Assembly (NCBI GenBank): GCA_033675265.1
Contig: JAUJYZ010000005.1
Coordinates: 162,001 to 226,000, forward strand
DNA length: 64,000 nucleotides
Reading direction: 5' to 3'
Source of the DNA: Actinostola sp. cb2023
Taxonomy: Eukaryota; Cnidaria; Anthozoa; Actiniaria; Actinostolidae
Position 1 is the first letter of the stretch; each line of letters starts with the position of its first letter. The notes beneath the pieces were generated by a model. It searched no databases. It was not told the DNA's origin and saw only the letters and a list, made by a program, of their open reading frames with translations. Below are positions 11,238 through 24,265 of the stretch, piece after piece. The position numbers were made by a program, and so were the translations under genes.

Positions 11238-12137
11238 CGTCTAGCACATATAGGGTATATTTGAGTACAGGGACGGATGTGGGGGTGCAGGTATGTCTAG
11301 CACATATAAACTATATTTGAGTACAGGGATGTCGGAGTGGAAGTATGTCTAGCACATATAGGGAATATTTGAGTACAGGGATGTGGGGGTGTAAGATGTC
11401 TAGCTCATAAAGGGTATATTTGAGTACAGGGATGTGGGGGTGCAGGTATGTCTAGCACATATAAACTATATTTGAGTACAGGGATGTCGGGGTGGAAGTA
11501 TGTCTAGCACATAAAGGGTATATTTGAGTACAGGGATGTGGGGGTGTAAGATGTCTAGCTCATAAAGGGTATATTTGAGTACAGGGACGTGGGGTGTAAG
11601 TATGTCTAGCACATATAGGGTATATTTGAGTACAGGGATGTGGGGGTGCAGGTATGTCTAGCACATATAGGGTATATTTGAGTACAGGGATGTGGGGGTG
11701 CAGGTATGTCTAGCACATAAAGGGTATGTTTGAGTACAGGGATGTGGGGGTGTGGCGGTGTAAGTATGTCTAGCACATATAGGGATATTTGAGTACAGGG
11801 ATGTGGGAGTGCAAGTATGTCTAGCTCATAAAGGGTATATTTGAGTACAGGGATGTGGGGGTGCAAGTATGTCTAGCTCATAAAGGGTATATTTGAGTAC
11901 AGGGATGTGAGAGTGCAAGTATGTCTAGCTCATAAAGGGTATATTTGAGTACAGGGATGTGGGGGTGCAAGTATGTCTAGCTGATAAAGGGTATATTTGA
12001 GTACAGGGATTTGGGGGTGCAGGTATGTCTAGCACATAAAGGGTATATTTGAGTACAGGGATGTATGGTGCAAGTATGTCTAGCTCATAAAGGGTATATT
12101 TGAGTACAGGGATGTGGGGGTGTGGCGGTGTAAGTAC
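11238..12137 (+). repeat. 52-bp satellite, block 1
   Basis: About 17 tandem copies of a 52-bp unit containing TGTCTAGCACATATAGGG and TATTTGAGTACAGGGATGTG. Variants alternate CACATATA, CACATAAA and CTCATAAA. The order of variants from about 11768 to 12075 is repeated at the start of block 2 (20072-20375). Confidence 0.95.
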
Positions 12138-13695
12138 ATAACGAGCTGCAACCGCTTAACAACCAATATTACCCCCCGCGTAAGGGGGATTGAAAAACCC
12201 CCTTCTTGTTCGTGTCTGTCAACATGTTAACTTTCATGTATACACTGTTCAGCAGTGTGGTCAGTACTAAAGTGTGACTGTTTACACCTATGAAAATATT
12301 GAATAAAGACTTATTAAGTACCATTGTATTGAATGACAAGCTAAAAACAAAGCCGACGGCTTTCATCCGAGCACGTGCAAGTATTGTACTTATACGATAT
12401 ATCGATAGATAAATATATTATAGTCTTGTTTTATAAAATAATGCATGCATTGGTATATGTAAAAAACAATAATATTATTTAAAGTTAATTTTTGAACATA
12501 AAGATCAGTATGATATAATTCGTTGATGTTGCGTGATGGTTTATACGGCGAGTGTAAACAACAAACCTCAGTTATATTTGTTCTTGCCAGAATAATGAGC
12601 TGAAATGTTAAAACAGCCTAGTCCCAGGCGTTATCTCAAAAGACTGAGAAACACCCTAACAGTTACAACACTACACAACATACATTCAAATATATCAAAC
12701 GGAATATGAGTGAATGAATGGATCGGATAATAATATTCAATCTGGAATTTTGTATGTGACATGTATTTCTGTTCGTTTCGTTTTCAAAGTGGGCCGGGAG
12801 CGCGTTGCGTGACGGAACTAAAGACGGATGCGAGGGCCTAGTTTTTTCAGATGATGTTGTCCGTATTAACCGGGTTCCACTTTTTAAATCTATTAATTTC
12901 CTTGTTGCATTTACTATGTATTCGTTTGGTCATAGTCTGGGGATGCCTCGTAAAAAAACAACAGATATCACTATACTTGTAACCCCCTTGTACCTATATC
13001 TTCCAGCAAGATAAATGTAGGTTACTTTCTGGATCCATCAGATCCCACACAAACTTCCCGTCGACTGACTGTATTTTACAGTAGTGCTACATAAAGTAAT
13101 TGTGTTATGTAAGAGTGTCTACGATCATGACTGATGACTATGATTTTGTAAAAACGGCATGTACAATATTTAGTACAAACACATATAATTATACAAAGAG
13201 AACAATATAATGTATAGATATGAAGATTTATTTATAAATATCATGCGTAATATTATTCATACCATAATGATTTGAATTTTTTTCAAGGGGACGCTTATTA
13301 GGGAGGGGTGCTTATTTAATTATATCGGAAAATACCAAAATCTGAGTCGATATAACATAACTTTATTGACGAAACCAGGGACAGTAACAAGGATGGATAA
13401 GGCGAAAAAACGTACATTCATGGAGCAGGAACATTTATTGTGATTACCACCTTATGTTGCTCAGTGGTCAATTAATGACAGGGGAGAGGGCGCGTATTCG
13501 GGAGGGGGGCGCTACTTTCAAAAATAGAGATCGAGGGGTGCTTATTCGTAGTTACGGGGCGATTATTATAATTATTACGGTAATAATGAACAATGTTTCC
13601 ATGACATTGTAGTACTAGCGAGCTCCATGTACATTTATTTACCAGTAAGTAGACCATTTTATTTGCTTACACTTTGAAACTGATGATTGTACCAA
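12138..13695. other. Spacer between satellites; diverged MITE-like remnants
   Basis: No supported gene. A G/C hairpin lies at about 12170-12205 (CCCCCGCGTAAGGGGG followed by CCCCCTT). At 13286-13320 and 13487-13590 there are repeated GGGGYGCTTATT motifs ending near TTACGGTAATAAT, the look of an old MITE. A 69-codon frame at 12805-13014 has no recognisable features. Confidence 0.4.
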
Positions 13696-16600
13696 CACTG
13701 GTAATGAAAGTGGGTGAATTGGCCAGGACTTAATGAAATGATTAAAGCACAAAGGCACTGCATGGTTATGAAAGTGGGTGAATTGGCCAGGACTTTATCA
13801 AATGATTATAGCACTCAGGCACTGAATGGTAATGAAAGTGGGTGAATTGGCCAGGACTAAATAATCACATGATTATAGCACTCAGACACTGAATGGTAAT
13901 GAAAGTGGGTGAATTGGCCAGGACTTAATCAAATGATTAAAGCACTCAGGCACTGAATGGTAATGAAAGTGGGTGAATTGGCCAGGACTTAATCAAATGA
14001 TTAAAGCACTCAGGCACTGAATGGTAATGAAAGTGGGTTAATTGGCCAGGACTTAATCAAATGATTAAAGCACTCAGGCACTGAATGGTAATGAAAGTGG
14101 GTGAATTGGCCAGGACTTAATCAAATGATTAAAGCACTCAGGCACTGAATGGTAATGAAAGTGGGTGAATTGGCCAGGACTTAATCAAATGATTAAAGCA
14201 CTCAGGCACTGAATGGTAATGAAAGTGGGTTAATTGGCCAGGACTAAATAATCACATGATTATAGCACTCAGGCACTGTATGGTAATGAAAGTGGGTGAA
14301 TTGGCCAGGACTAAATAATCACATGATTATAGCACTCAGACACTGAATGGTAATGAAAGTGGGTTAATTGGCCAGGACTTAATCAAATGATTAAAGCACT
14401 CAGGCACTGAATGGTAATGAAAGTGGGTGAATTGGCCAGGACTTAATCAAATGATTAAAGCACTCAGGCACTGAATGGTAATGAAAGTGGGTAAATTGGC
14501 CAGGACTTAATCAAATGATTAAAGCACTCAGGCACTGAATGGTAATGAAAGTGGGTCTGTAATTGGCCAGGACTAAATAATCACATGATTATAGCACTCA
14601 GGCACTGAATGGTAATGAAAGTGGGTGAATTGGACAGGACTTAATCAAATGATTAAAGCACTCAGGCACTGAATGGTAATGAAAGTGGGTGAATTGGCCA
14701 GGACTTAATCAAATGATTAAAGCACTCAGGCACTGAATGGTAATGAAAGTGGGTTAATTGGCCAGGACTTAATCAAATGATTAAAGCACTCAGGCACTGA
14801 ATGGTAATGAAAGTGGGTTAATTGGCCAGGACTTAATCAAATGATTAAAGCACTCAGGCACTGAATGGTAATGAAAGTGGGTGAATTGGCCAGGACTTAA
14901 TCAAATGATTAAAGCACTCAGGCACTGAATGGTAATGAAAGTGGGTTAATTGGCCAGGAATTAATCACATGATCATAGCACTCAGGCACTGTATGGTAAT
15001 GAAAGTGGGTCTGTAATTGGCCAGGACTAAATAATCACATGATTATAGCACTCAGGCACTGAATGGTAATGAAAGTGGGTGAATTGGCCAGGACTTAATC
15101 AAATGATTAAAGCACTCAGGCACTGAATGGTAATGAAAGTGGGTTAATTGGCCAGGACTAAATAATCACATGATTATAGCACTCAGGCACTGTATGGTAA
15201 TGAAAGTGGGTGAATTGGCCAGGACTAAATAATCACATGATTATAGCACTCAGACACTGAATGGTAATGAAAGTGGGTGAATTGGCCAGGACTTAATCAA
15301 ATGATTAAAGCACTCAGGCACTGAATGGTAATGAAAGTGGGTTAATTGGCCAGGACTTAATCAAATGATTAAAGCACTCAGGCACTGAATGGTAATGAAA
15401 GTGGGTTAATTGGCCAGGACTTAATCAAATGATTAAAGCACTCAGGCACTGAATGGTAATGAAAGTGGGTGAATTGGCCAGGACTTAATCAAATGATTAA
15501 AGCACTCAGGCACTGAATGGTAATGAAAGTGGGTTAATTGGCCAGGAATTAATCACATGATCATAGCACTCAGGCACTGTATGGTAATGAAAGTGGGTCT
15601 GTAATTGGCCAGGACTAAATAATCACATGATTATAGCACTCAGGCACTGAATGGTAATGAAAGTGGGTGAATTGGCCAGGACTTAATCAAATGATTAAAG
15701 CACTCAGGCACTGAATGGTAATGAAAGTGGGTTAATTGGCCAGGACTAAATAATCACATGATTATAGCACTCAGGCACTGTATGGTAATGAAAGTGGGTG
15801 AATTGGCCAGGACTAAATAATCACATGATTATAGCACTCAGACACTGAATGGTAATGAAAGTGGGTGAATTGGCCAGGACTTAATCAAATGATTAAAGCA
15901 CTAAGGCACTGAATGGTAATGAAAGTGGGTGAATTGGCCAGGACTTAATCAAATGATTAAAGCACTCAGGTACTGAATGGTAATGAAAGTGGGTAAATTG
16001 GCCAGGACTTAATCAAATGATTAAAGCACTCAGGCACTGAATGGTAATGAAAGTGGGTCTGTAATTGGCCAGGACTAAATAATCACATGATTATAGCACT
16101 CAGGCACTGAATGGTAATGAAAGTGGGTGAATTGGCCAGGACTTAATCAAATGATTAAAGCACTCAGGCACTGAATGGTAATGAAAGTGGGTGAATTGGC
16201 CAGGACTTAATCAAATGATTAAAGCACTCAGGCACTGAATGGTAATGAAAGTGGGTTAATTGGCCAGGAATTAATCACATGATCATAGCACTCAGGCACT
16301 GTATGGTAATGAAAGTGGGTCTGTAATTGGCCAGGACTAAATAATCACATGATTATAGCACTCAGGCACTGAATGGTAATGAAAGTGGGTGAATTGGCCA
16401 GGACTTAATCAAATGATTAAAGCACTCAGGCACTGAATGGTAATGAAAGTGGGTTAATTGGCCAGGACTAAATAATCACATGATTATAGCACTCAGGCAC
16501 TGTATGGTAATGAAAGTGGGTGAATTGGCCAGGACTAAATAATCACATGATTATAGCACTCAGACACTGAATGGTAATGAAAGTGGGTGAATTGGCCAGG

Positions 16601-19197
16601 ACTTAATCAAATGATTAAAGCACTCAGGCACTGAATGGTAATGAAAGTGGGTTAATTGGCCAGGACTTAATCAAATGATTAAAGCACTCAGGCACTGAAT
16701 GGTAATGAAAGTGGGTTAATTGGCCAGGACTTAATCAAATGATTAAAGCACTCAGGCACTGAATGGTAATGAAAGTGGGTGAATTGGCCAGGACTTAATC
16801 AAATGATTAAAGCACTCAGGCACTGAATGGTAATGAAAGTGGGTTAATTGGCCAGGAATTAATCACATGATCATAGCATAGCACTCAGGCACTGTATGGT
16901 AATGAAAGTGGGTCTGTAATTGGCCAGGACTAAATAATCACATGATTATAGCACTCAGGCACTGAATGGTAATGAAAGTGGGTGAATTGGCCAGGACTTA
17001 ATCAAATGATTAAAGCACTCAGGCACTGAATGGTAATGAAAGTGGGTTAATTGGCCAGGACTAAATAATCACATGATTATAGCACTCAGGCACTGTATGG
17101 TAATGAAAGTGGGTGAATTGGCCAGGACTAAATAATCACATGATTATAGCACTCAGACACTGAATGGTAATGAAAGTGGGTGAATTGGCCAGGACTTAAT
17201 CAAATGATTAAAGCACTAAGGCACTGAATGGTAATGAAAGTGGGTGAATTGGCCAGGACTTAATCAAATGATTAAAGCACTCAGGTACTGAATGGTAATG
17301 AAAGTGGGTAAATTGGCCAGGACTTAATCAAATGATTAAAGCACTCAGGCACTGAATGGTAATGAAAGTGGGTCTGTAATTGGCCAGGACTAAATAATCA
17401 CATGATGATTATAGCACTCAGGCACTGAATGGTAATGAAAGTGGGTGAATTGGCCAGGACTTAATCAAATGATTAAAGCACTCAGGCACTGAATGGTAAT
17501 GAAAGTGGGTGAATTGGCCAGGACTTAATCAAATGATTAAAGCACTCAGGCACTGAATGGTAATGAAAGTGGGTTAATTGGCCAGGACTAAATAATCACA
17601 TGATTATAGCACTCAGGCACTGTATGGTAATGAAAGTGGGTGAATTGGCCAGGACTTAATCACATGATCATAGCACTCAGGCACTGTATGGTAATGAAAG
17701 TGGGTGAATTGGCCAGGACTAAATAATCACATGATTATAGCACTCAGGCACTGAATGGTAATGAAAGTGGGTGAATTGGCCAGGACTTAATCAAATGATT
17801 AAAGCACTCAGGCACTGAATGGTAATGAAAGTGGGTTAATTGGCCAGGACTTAATCAAATGATTAAAGCACTCAGGCACTGAATGGTAATGAAAGTGGGT
17901 TAATTGGCCAGGACTTAATCAAATGATTAAAGCACTCAGGCACTGAATGGTAATGAAAGTGGGTGAATTGGCCAGGACTTAATCAAATGATTAAAGCACT
18001 CAGGCACTGAATGGTAATGAAAGTGGGTTAATTGGCCAGGAATTAATCACATGATCATAGCACTCAGGCACTGTATGGTAATGAAAGTGGGTCTGTAATT
18101 GGCCAGGACTAAATAATCACATGATTATAGCACTCAGGCACTGAATGGTAATGAAAGTGGGTGAATTGGCCAGGACTTAATCAAATGATTAAAGCACTCA
18201 GGCACTGAATGGTAATGAAAGTGGGTGAATTGGCCAGGACTTAATCAAATGATTAAAGCACTCAGGCACTGAATGGTAATGAAAGTGGGTGAATTGGCCA
18301 GGACTTAATCAAATGATTAAAGCACTCAGACACTGAATGGTAATGAAAGTGGGTGAATTGGCCAGGACTTAATCAAATGATTAAAGCACTCAGGCACTGA
18401 ATGGTAATGAAAGTGGGTGAATTGGCCAGGACTTAATCAAATGATTAAAGCACTCAGGCACTGAATGGTAATGAAAGTGGGTTAATTGGCCAGGACTTAA
18501 TCAAATGATTAAAGCACTCAGGCACTGAATGGTAATGAAAGTGGGTGAATTGGCCAGGACTTAATCAAATGATTAAAGCACTCAGGCACTGAATGGTAAT
18601 GAAAGTGGGTTAATTGGCCAGGAATTAATCACATGATCATAGCACTCAGGCACTGTATGGTAATGAAAGTGGGTCTGTAATTGGCCAGGACTAAATAATC
18701 ACATGATTATAGCACTCAGGCACTGAATGGTAATGAAAGTGGGTGAATTGGCCAGGACTTAATCAAATGATTAAAGTACTCAGGCACTGAATGGTAATGA
18801 AAGTGGGTGAATTGGCCAGGACTTAATCAAATGATTAAAGCACTCAGGCACTGAATGGTAATGAAAGTGGGTTAATTGGCCAGGACTAAATAATCACATG
18901 ATTATAGCACTCAGGCACTGTATGGTAATGAAAGTGGGTGAATTGGCCAGGACTAAATAATCACATGATTATAGCACTCAGGCACTGAATGGTAATGAAA
19001 GTGGGTGAATTGGCCAGGACTTAATCAACTGATTAAAGCACTCAGGCACTCAATGGTAATGAAAGTGGATGAATTGGCCAGGACTAAATAATCACATGAT
19101 TATAGCACTCAGGCACTGAATGGTAATGAAAGTGGGTGAATTGGCCAGGACTTAATCAACCGATTAAAGCACTCAGGCACTGAATGGTAATGAAAGT
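13696..19197 (+). repeat. ~64-bp satellite array with higher-order structure
   Basis: About 5.5 kb, roughly 84 tandem copies of a 64-67 bp monomer containing GAAAGTGGGTGAATTGGCCA and GCACTCAGGCACTG. Four main variants differ in the middle: ACTTAATCAAATGATTAAAG, ACTAAATAATCACATGATTA, GGAATTAATCACATGATCAT, and a form with a CTGT insertion before AATTGGCC. The GGAATT variant recurs at 14957, 15545, 16267, 16855, 18039 and 18621, with spacings of 588, 722, 588, 1184 and 582 bp. This is a higher-order unit of about nine monomers. No coding capacity. Confidence 0.95.
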
Positions 19198-20071
19198 AAT
19201 TATTATTGTGTGATGAGATGATTCCACAAATAACAAAATAATCTACATTGTCTCTATTTACAGTGTACTAGCATTAGCTTCTTTCTTTTCGGCCTAGATA
19301 TGGATTCTGATTCCTGGAGTCGTCATGTACAGAGCGTACAGTACCACAGAACCTAAACTCGAGCCGCGAGATTGACGTTGGCGCAGTTGGCGGGATATCC
19401 CCAAGATTGAGAAGATAGATCCAACCAGACTTATAATGGTGTCCATAATATCTTCAAGTTTGAGACCAGTGGCTTGTTTAGTATTGAGGCGATGATTCCA
19501 AACGGAGAAGCGACTAAGACCATAGTTTCTCGTTCAACAATCCGGCCATTTCTGGAAGAAAGCACCATTGTTGTCGGTACAACTCGACGCTGACAATTGT
19601 GATGGAAATTTCGACACCAGTGTATTCTTCCAAAAACCGATACTCGATCATCTAGTTTTGTTCCACAGATCCTGAATTTATCATATACCACTTTCTGCTA
19701 GACTTGATCAACAATTTCCTGTATTTCCAACATATTTACGGCTGTAAGTACAGACGGCACACGACCGGCGACAGCAACGCAACGAAGAGAAATGGACTTT
19801 GGATTTACCGTATTTGGACTTACAATAGCCTTCGTTGTTAGCGGTCTGCGGAAAAACGTCAAATAGCTCCTCCTCGAAATGTTCCAGATCGATCATTTTA
19901 CGCAATTCAGCCTGTATGTAAATTTAAATAAACTATCTATCTGTTGACATGTACAGCAGCACTTACAAGTGTTGATATGTAGGAAACCGCAAGTAAAAGG
20001 ATTAAAACACCACATCATGGCAACAGGGAAGTCCCGCTGTTCGGAAAATATCGTTCGCTGTGGCAAGTTAT
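19198..20071. other. Unique island between satellites
   Basis: Contains minus-strand frames at 19431-19691 and 19708-19905 with mixed, protein-like composition (IDLEHFEEELFDVFPQTAN is the most gene-like part, preceded by ATG at about 19897). I do not recognise a family and see no convincing splice structure. It may be a relic of a transposon gene. Confidence 0.25.
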
Positions 20072-20745
20072 GGTCTAGCACATATAGGGATATTTGAGTA
20101 CAGGGATGTGGGAGTGCAAGTATGTCTAGCTCATAAAGGGTATATTTGAGTACAGGGATGTGGGGGTGCAAGTATGTCTAGCTCATAAAGGGTATATTTG
20201 AGTACAGGGATGTGGGAGTGCAAGTATGTCTAGCTCATAAAGGGTATATTTGAGTACAGGGATGTGGGGGTGCAAGTATGTCTAGCTCATAAAGGGTATA
20301 TTTGAGTACAGGGATGTGGGGGTGCAGGTATGTCTAGCACATAAAGGGTATATTTGAGTACAGGGATGTATGGTGCAAGTATGTCTAGCTCATAAAGGGT
20401 ATATTTGAGTACAGGGATGTGGGGGTGCAAGTATGTCTAGCTCATAAAGGGTATATTTGAGTACAGGGATGTGGGGGTGCAGGTATGTCTAGCTCATAAA
20501 GGGTATATTTGAGTACAGGGATGTGGGAGTGCAAGTATGTCTAGCTCATAAAGGGTATATTTGAGTACAGGGATGTGGGGGTGCAAGTATGTCTAGCTCA
20601 TAAAGGGTATATTTGAGTACAGGGATGTGGGAGTGCAAGTATGTCTAGCTCATAAAGGGTATATTTGAGTACAGGGATGTGGGAGTGCAAGTATGTCTAG
20701 CTCATAAAGGGTATATTTGAGTACAGGGATGTGGGGGTGCAACCG
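20072..20745 (+). repeat. 52-bp satellite, block 2
   Basis: About 13 copies of the unit of block 1. It starts abruptly after GTTATGG inside a monomer, and its first ~300 bp reproduce the same variant order as 11768-12075, including a shortened ATAGGGATATT monomer and a GATGTATGGTGCAAG monomer. Confidence 0.95.
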
Positions 20746-21374
20746 CCAGTAGTATAGTAGGGACCGCACGACCCTTGCAGTTAGTAGGAGGTTTTACTAA
20801 TTAGTAGGAGGGAGTAGGAGTTTTGAGGTTTTACTAATTAGTAGGAGGTAGGAGGGGAGGGGTGATTGTATGGATTAATGTATTCGTGCTAAATATAAAT
20901 AATTAATGACTATATAATACATTCGTGCTAAAGACTAGAGGTTTTACTAATTAGTAGGTGGAAGTAAGTGGACATGGAAGTGAGGCCTGGAAGGGGGAGA
21001 TATTAATTAACTTAGGGGGAGGAAGGGGGAGGAAAGTGGGGAGGATTTGTTTATGAGTAGGTGGACATGAAAGTGAGGCTTAGAAAGGGAAGGTTTTAAT
21101 TAATTTTGATGAGCAGAAAGAATGAGCAAAATGAGCTGCATGAATTATAAAGTAGGAGTGGCAGGTTTGTTATATATTATTGAATTTCCCATTGCTACGG
21201 GCCTACTTTGCATCGAACCAAAAATGTAGAAGAAATAGCAGATGCTACTGTAAATTGAGTGAAGTGTATACATTTCGTGAATAACTACTGTGTATAGAAC
21301 ATTAGAGATTCTCAAACCTGTGTACTCGTCTTTGACGTTTGTATGTGATATAAGCTTTTGAGCGAGCTAGGTGA
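20746..21374. repeat. Dispersed GGTTTTACTAATTAGTAGG repeats and spacer
   Basis: The motif GGTTTTACTAATTAGTAGG is repeated (three to four near copies, 20789-20960) in purine-rich DNA. ATTCGTGCTAAA is also duplicated at 20882 and 20922. No gene. Confidence 0.6.

Positions 21375-21402
<28 letters not shown>
21375..21402 (+). repeat. 28-bp homopolymer G tract
   Basis: Uninterrupted G run. Similar runs occur at 29491-29517 (C), 33444-33465 (G), 34191-34207 (C) and 42796-42821 (G). Exact lengths may be unreliable in assembly. Confidence 0.9.
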
Positions 21403-21405
<3 letters not shown>

Positions 21406-21544
21406 TAAATTGAAATTCACAATTGTGCGTCACTCTGAAAAATTCCTCGCTACGCCCCTGGTGTACGTATGTCTGGTACACAAATCTGGGTATATTTGAG
21501 TACAAGGATGTGGGGGTACGGTGTATGTCTAGAACACAAAGAGT

Positions 21545-21918
21545 ATTCTATTTATAGTGTAGCCCTGCTTCACAAAGACCTGTGGACAATAGAGTTATGG
21601 GAAAATGCGAGTCCGCAGGCGAGGAAGCGCGAGCGTACACTGGTCATCTCAGCTGTGGGTGGGGGAAGGGTGGGGAACGCAAGCCGTGAAAAGAGTTCCA
21701 AATTGTGAGTACTCAGCCTACTACAAATATCTATCAAAGGTGCGCAAGGCTCACCTTATTCCCGGGCGGCATGAGCTTCAGCGATTATGTTAATTTGTGA
21801 TTGTTCTGTCCAATTTATAGTTATGTTACGCATGGCTGCACATTAAATAGTATTCTATTTATAGTGTAGCCCTGCTTCACAAAGACCTGTGGACAATAGA
21901 GTTATGGGAAAATGCGAG
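21545..21918 (+). repeat. Direct duplication, ~68 bp, copies at 21545 and 21850
   Basis: TATTCTATTTATAGTGTAGC through AGTTATGGGAAAATGCGAGT is present twice, identical over about 68 bp. The segment 21768-21850 between them is itself duplicated at 25010-25095. Diverged 52-bp satellite remnants lie at 21465-21545. Confidence 0.85.
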
Positions 21919-22871
21919 TCTTGGATAGGCAGCCCCTGCATAGCATAGCTCTGTACGGGGACAGGGAAAGCAGGACACAATGTCAATTGATATTCCTAAC
22001 CTTTAATACCCGAAACTACTCCTTAAACCCACACACCCAAAACTACTACTGAATAAACTCCACCCGAAACTACAACAAGTGCTAAACAAAAACTGGTTTG
22101 AAATCAAGGAGGAGGTTGCATACATGACTCCAGAAACTGAGAGCAAAGTTTTTCCCCATAACTCTTCATAAATTCAGGTCATCTTTTTTTTTTTTTTGCA
22201 AGAGGGTTTGAGGCTGACAAGCTAGAAAATGTTCTACCCGTAACTTAATATATCTAAAGATGAAGATCGACCATTTCGGTAGGTTTCCATCCGATCTGGC
22301 GGATATATTCTTCTTTTGAGGAACCGAAAAGCCTAAGGAGGACGACAATGGGGAAATCTTGGCCTGTATCTGCTCTAGCTGCAAGGACAGATCGGATTAA
22401 GATTTCCCCGACCATTATTATTTTCATTGGCGGACGAGTTGTTAAGTCGTATGTAGACAGTTATGCAGATTTGAATACCTTGGTATAGTCAAATTTCTGG
22501 CGCTTAACGAGAAAGAAACACGAATGTAGAAAAAAGAAACGAAATACAAAAAGGCGCAGCCCACCGAATTGTCGGCCCTAGGCAACCCCGAGGGGCATAA
22601 AAGGCATTAGACGCCCGCACCCAGGTACGACAAGACGGTTGCAAAATATCTAAAAATGTTCCATGCATGCGTTAATTAATTTTGGGAGCAAAAATGATAA
22701 TAGCAAGTTACACTGAATGCTAGAGAAAACTATATAAATACTATTATAGTGGTAATTTTGAAAGTGAACCCACTGACCACACCATTACAACCAGCACCTG
22801 TGTTTCTACCTGCAATTGTGGTTGCTACTTTACTCTATCCCTTAGAGCTAAGGAGACTGATAATCACGTCC
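21919..22871. other. Non-coding, no supported gene
   Basis: AT-rich with a poly-T run at 22185-22197. A minus-strand frame at 22166-22384 ends in a poly-lysine stretch coded by the poly-T and is not convincing. Confidence 0.35.
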
Positions 22872-23065
22872 CTAAATTCTGGCGCGTACGTGAGTGGTCC
22901 AGGCTAAAAATGACCTCATACTCGGCTGCACAGATGCACGTGCACGCATGTTATCGTCTAGAATCTGAAGCGCAGCCATAATAGCTGCTAACCGTCCGAC
23001 TTGCACAAGGGAAGCCTCAACAACTGTGCGACTGCCTTCGTCTTTTGACTTTAAGACTGATTTGC
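22872..23065 (-). other. Possible minus-strand exon, unknown protein
   Basis: The minus strand reads EGSRTVVEASLVQVGRLAAI and LQILDDNMRARASVQPSMRS and stops at 22872. A possible acceptor CAG lies at about 23061. Upstream the same open frame is a low-complexity hydrophobic stretch that looks non-coding. Composition resembles a real helical protein segment, but I recognise no family. Confidence 0.25.
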
Positions 23066-23520
23066 GCGAAAGTGAAAGAAAAAGGAACCAAAAGGGTAAA
23101 AATAATTGCCAAAATATAAAACAAAAGACACCAACGAACAAAGCAAAAGGGAGGATTAGGTAAGTAAACGATATACCGATAATGAGCGTGCCCAGGGGAA
23201 GGAATGCGTTAAAGGAATACAAGAAACAATAGATAAACAAACTTGATGTCCGATGGGAAAACAAGAAAAAACAGATACCTGCAAATTTGTAATGCAAATC
23301 CGGGGATTGAAAAATAACCTTCTTGTAGGTTTTTTAGAACGATAGAAAGTCAATATAAATGTTTTAGGTCACAACCGATTGAATTAGAAAATATGTATAT
23401 CTATTTTTTACAGCCACTAAGTACCGTACTACTCTTGGCTATCTCTCCTTCTTTTATTGGCCTGTACAGTGAAATGATACAAAGCAAAATCGTCCGCATT
23501 CGTTACTCTTGGATAACTTT

Positions 23521-23925
23521 CTCGGTTATCCGTTCTCTGCCACTACAGAGTTACGCTTGGCTATCTCTCTCCGGCTTGGCCTCTACCAAGCAATTATCAA
23601 GCGAAATTATCCGTTCTCTGCCACCACAGAGTTACGCTTGGCTATCTCTCTCCGGCTTGGCCTCTACCAAGCAATTATCAAGCGAAATTATCCGTTCTCT
23701 GCCACCACAGAGTTACGCTTGGCTATCTCTCTCCGGCTTGGCCTCTACCAAGCAATTATCAAGCGACATTATCCGTTCTCTGCCACCACAGAGTTACGCT
23801 TGGCTATCTCTCTCCGGCTTGGCCTCTACCAAGCAATTATCAAGCGAAATTATCCGTTCTCTGCCACTACAGAGTTACGCTTGGCTATTTCTATCCTTCT
23901 TTCCTCGGCTTCTACCGGGCAAAAT
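23521..23925 (+). repeat. 81-bp minisatellite, ~5 copies
   Basis: Unit of 81 bp containing CCGTTCTCTGCCACCACAGA and CTTGGCCTCTACCAAGCAAT. Because 81 is a multiple of 3, several frames stay open and give 27-residue protein repeats (SGLASTKQLSSEIIRSLPPQ...). This can create apparent genes of 150-180 codons; no flanking coding features support translation. Degenerate half-units flank it at 23405-23520 and 23926-23990. Confidence 0.9.
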
Positions 23926-24265
23926 AAAACGAAATTATTAGTTCTCAGCCACTAGGTGGTGATACTCTTGTCCGTTTCTATGCTGGACCTACACGGAGTA
24001 AATAGGAAAATACTAAAATGTGTTCTCTATAGAGCGACATGGAGGGCGTAACCCTTCTATATCTTACACATAAACCAAGGACAAACGACGCTTTGACGAG
24101 CAAAATAACAGAAAATAGAAAAGTCAATATACCTCCTAAGCGGTAGGTTCGTGTGCTGCAACAAAATACTTAGCGCTAGGTGTAGAAGTTCTTGAGCGTC
24201 CATGACCAACATAGAGCTAGGTTGTTGAAGTTCTTGAGCGTCCATCACCAGAGCAGCTAAACCGG

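Noticed and set aside
13696..19197. Regular repeats resembling a CRISPR array
   Set aside because: Monomers are head-to-tail without variable spacers, and the sequence is eukaryotic satellite.
12152..20747. TGCAACCGC present at both borders of the 8.6-kb interval as a target duplication
   Set aside because: There are no inverted or direct terminal repeats next to it, and one copy lies inside a satellite monomer edge. A chance match or repair microhomology is likelier.
23393..23955. Frames of 182 and 148 codons with 27-residue protein repeats
   Set aside because: The 81-bp unit is a multiple of 3 and open in two frames at once. No splice signals, start context or unique domain support either.
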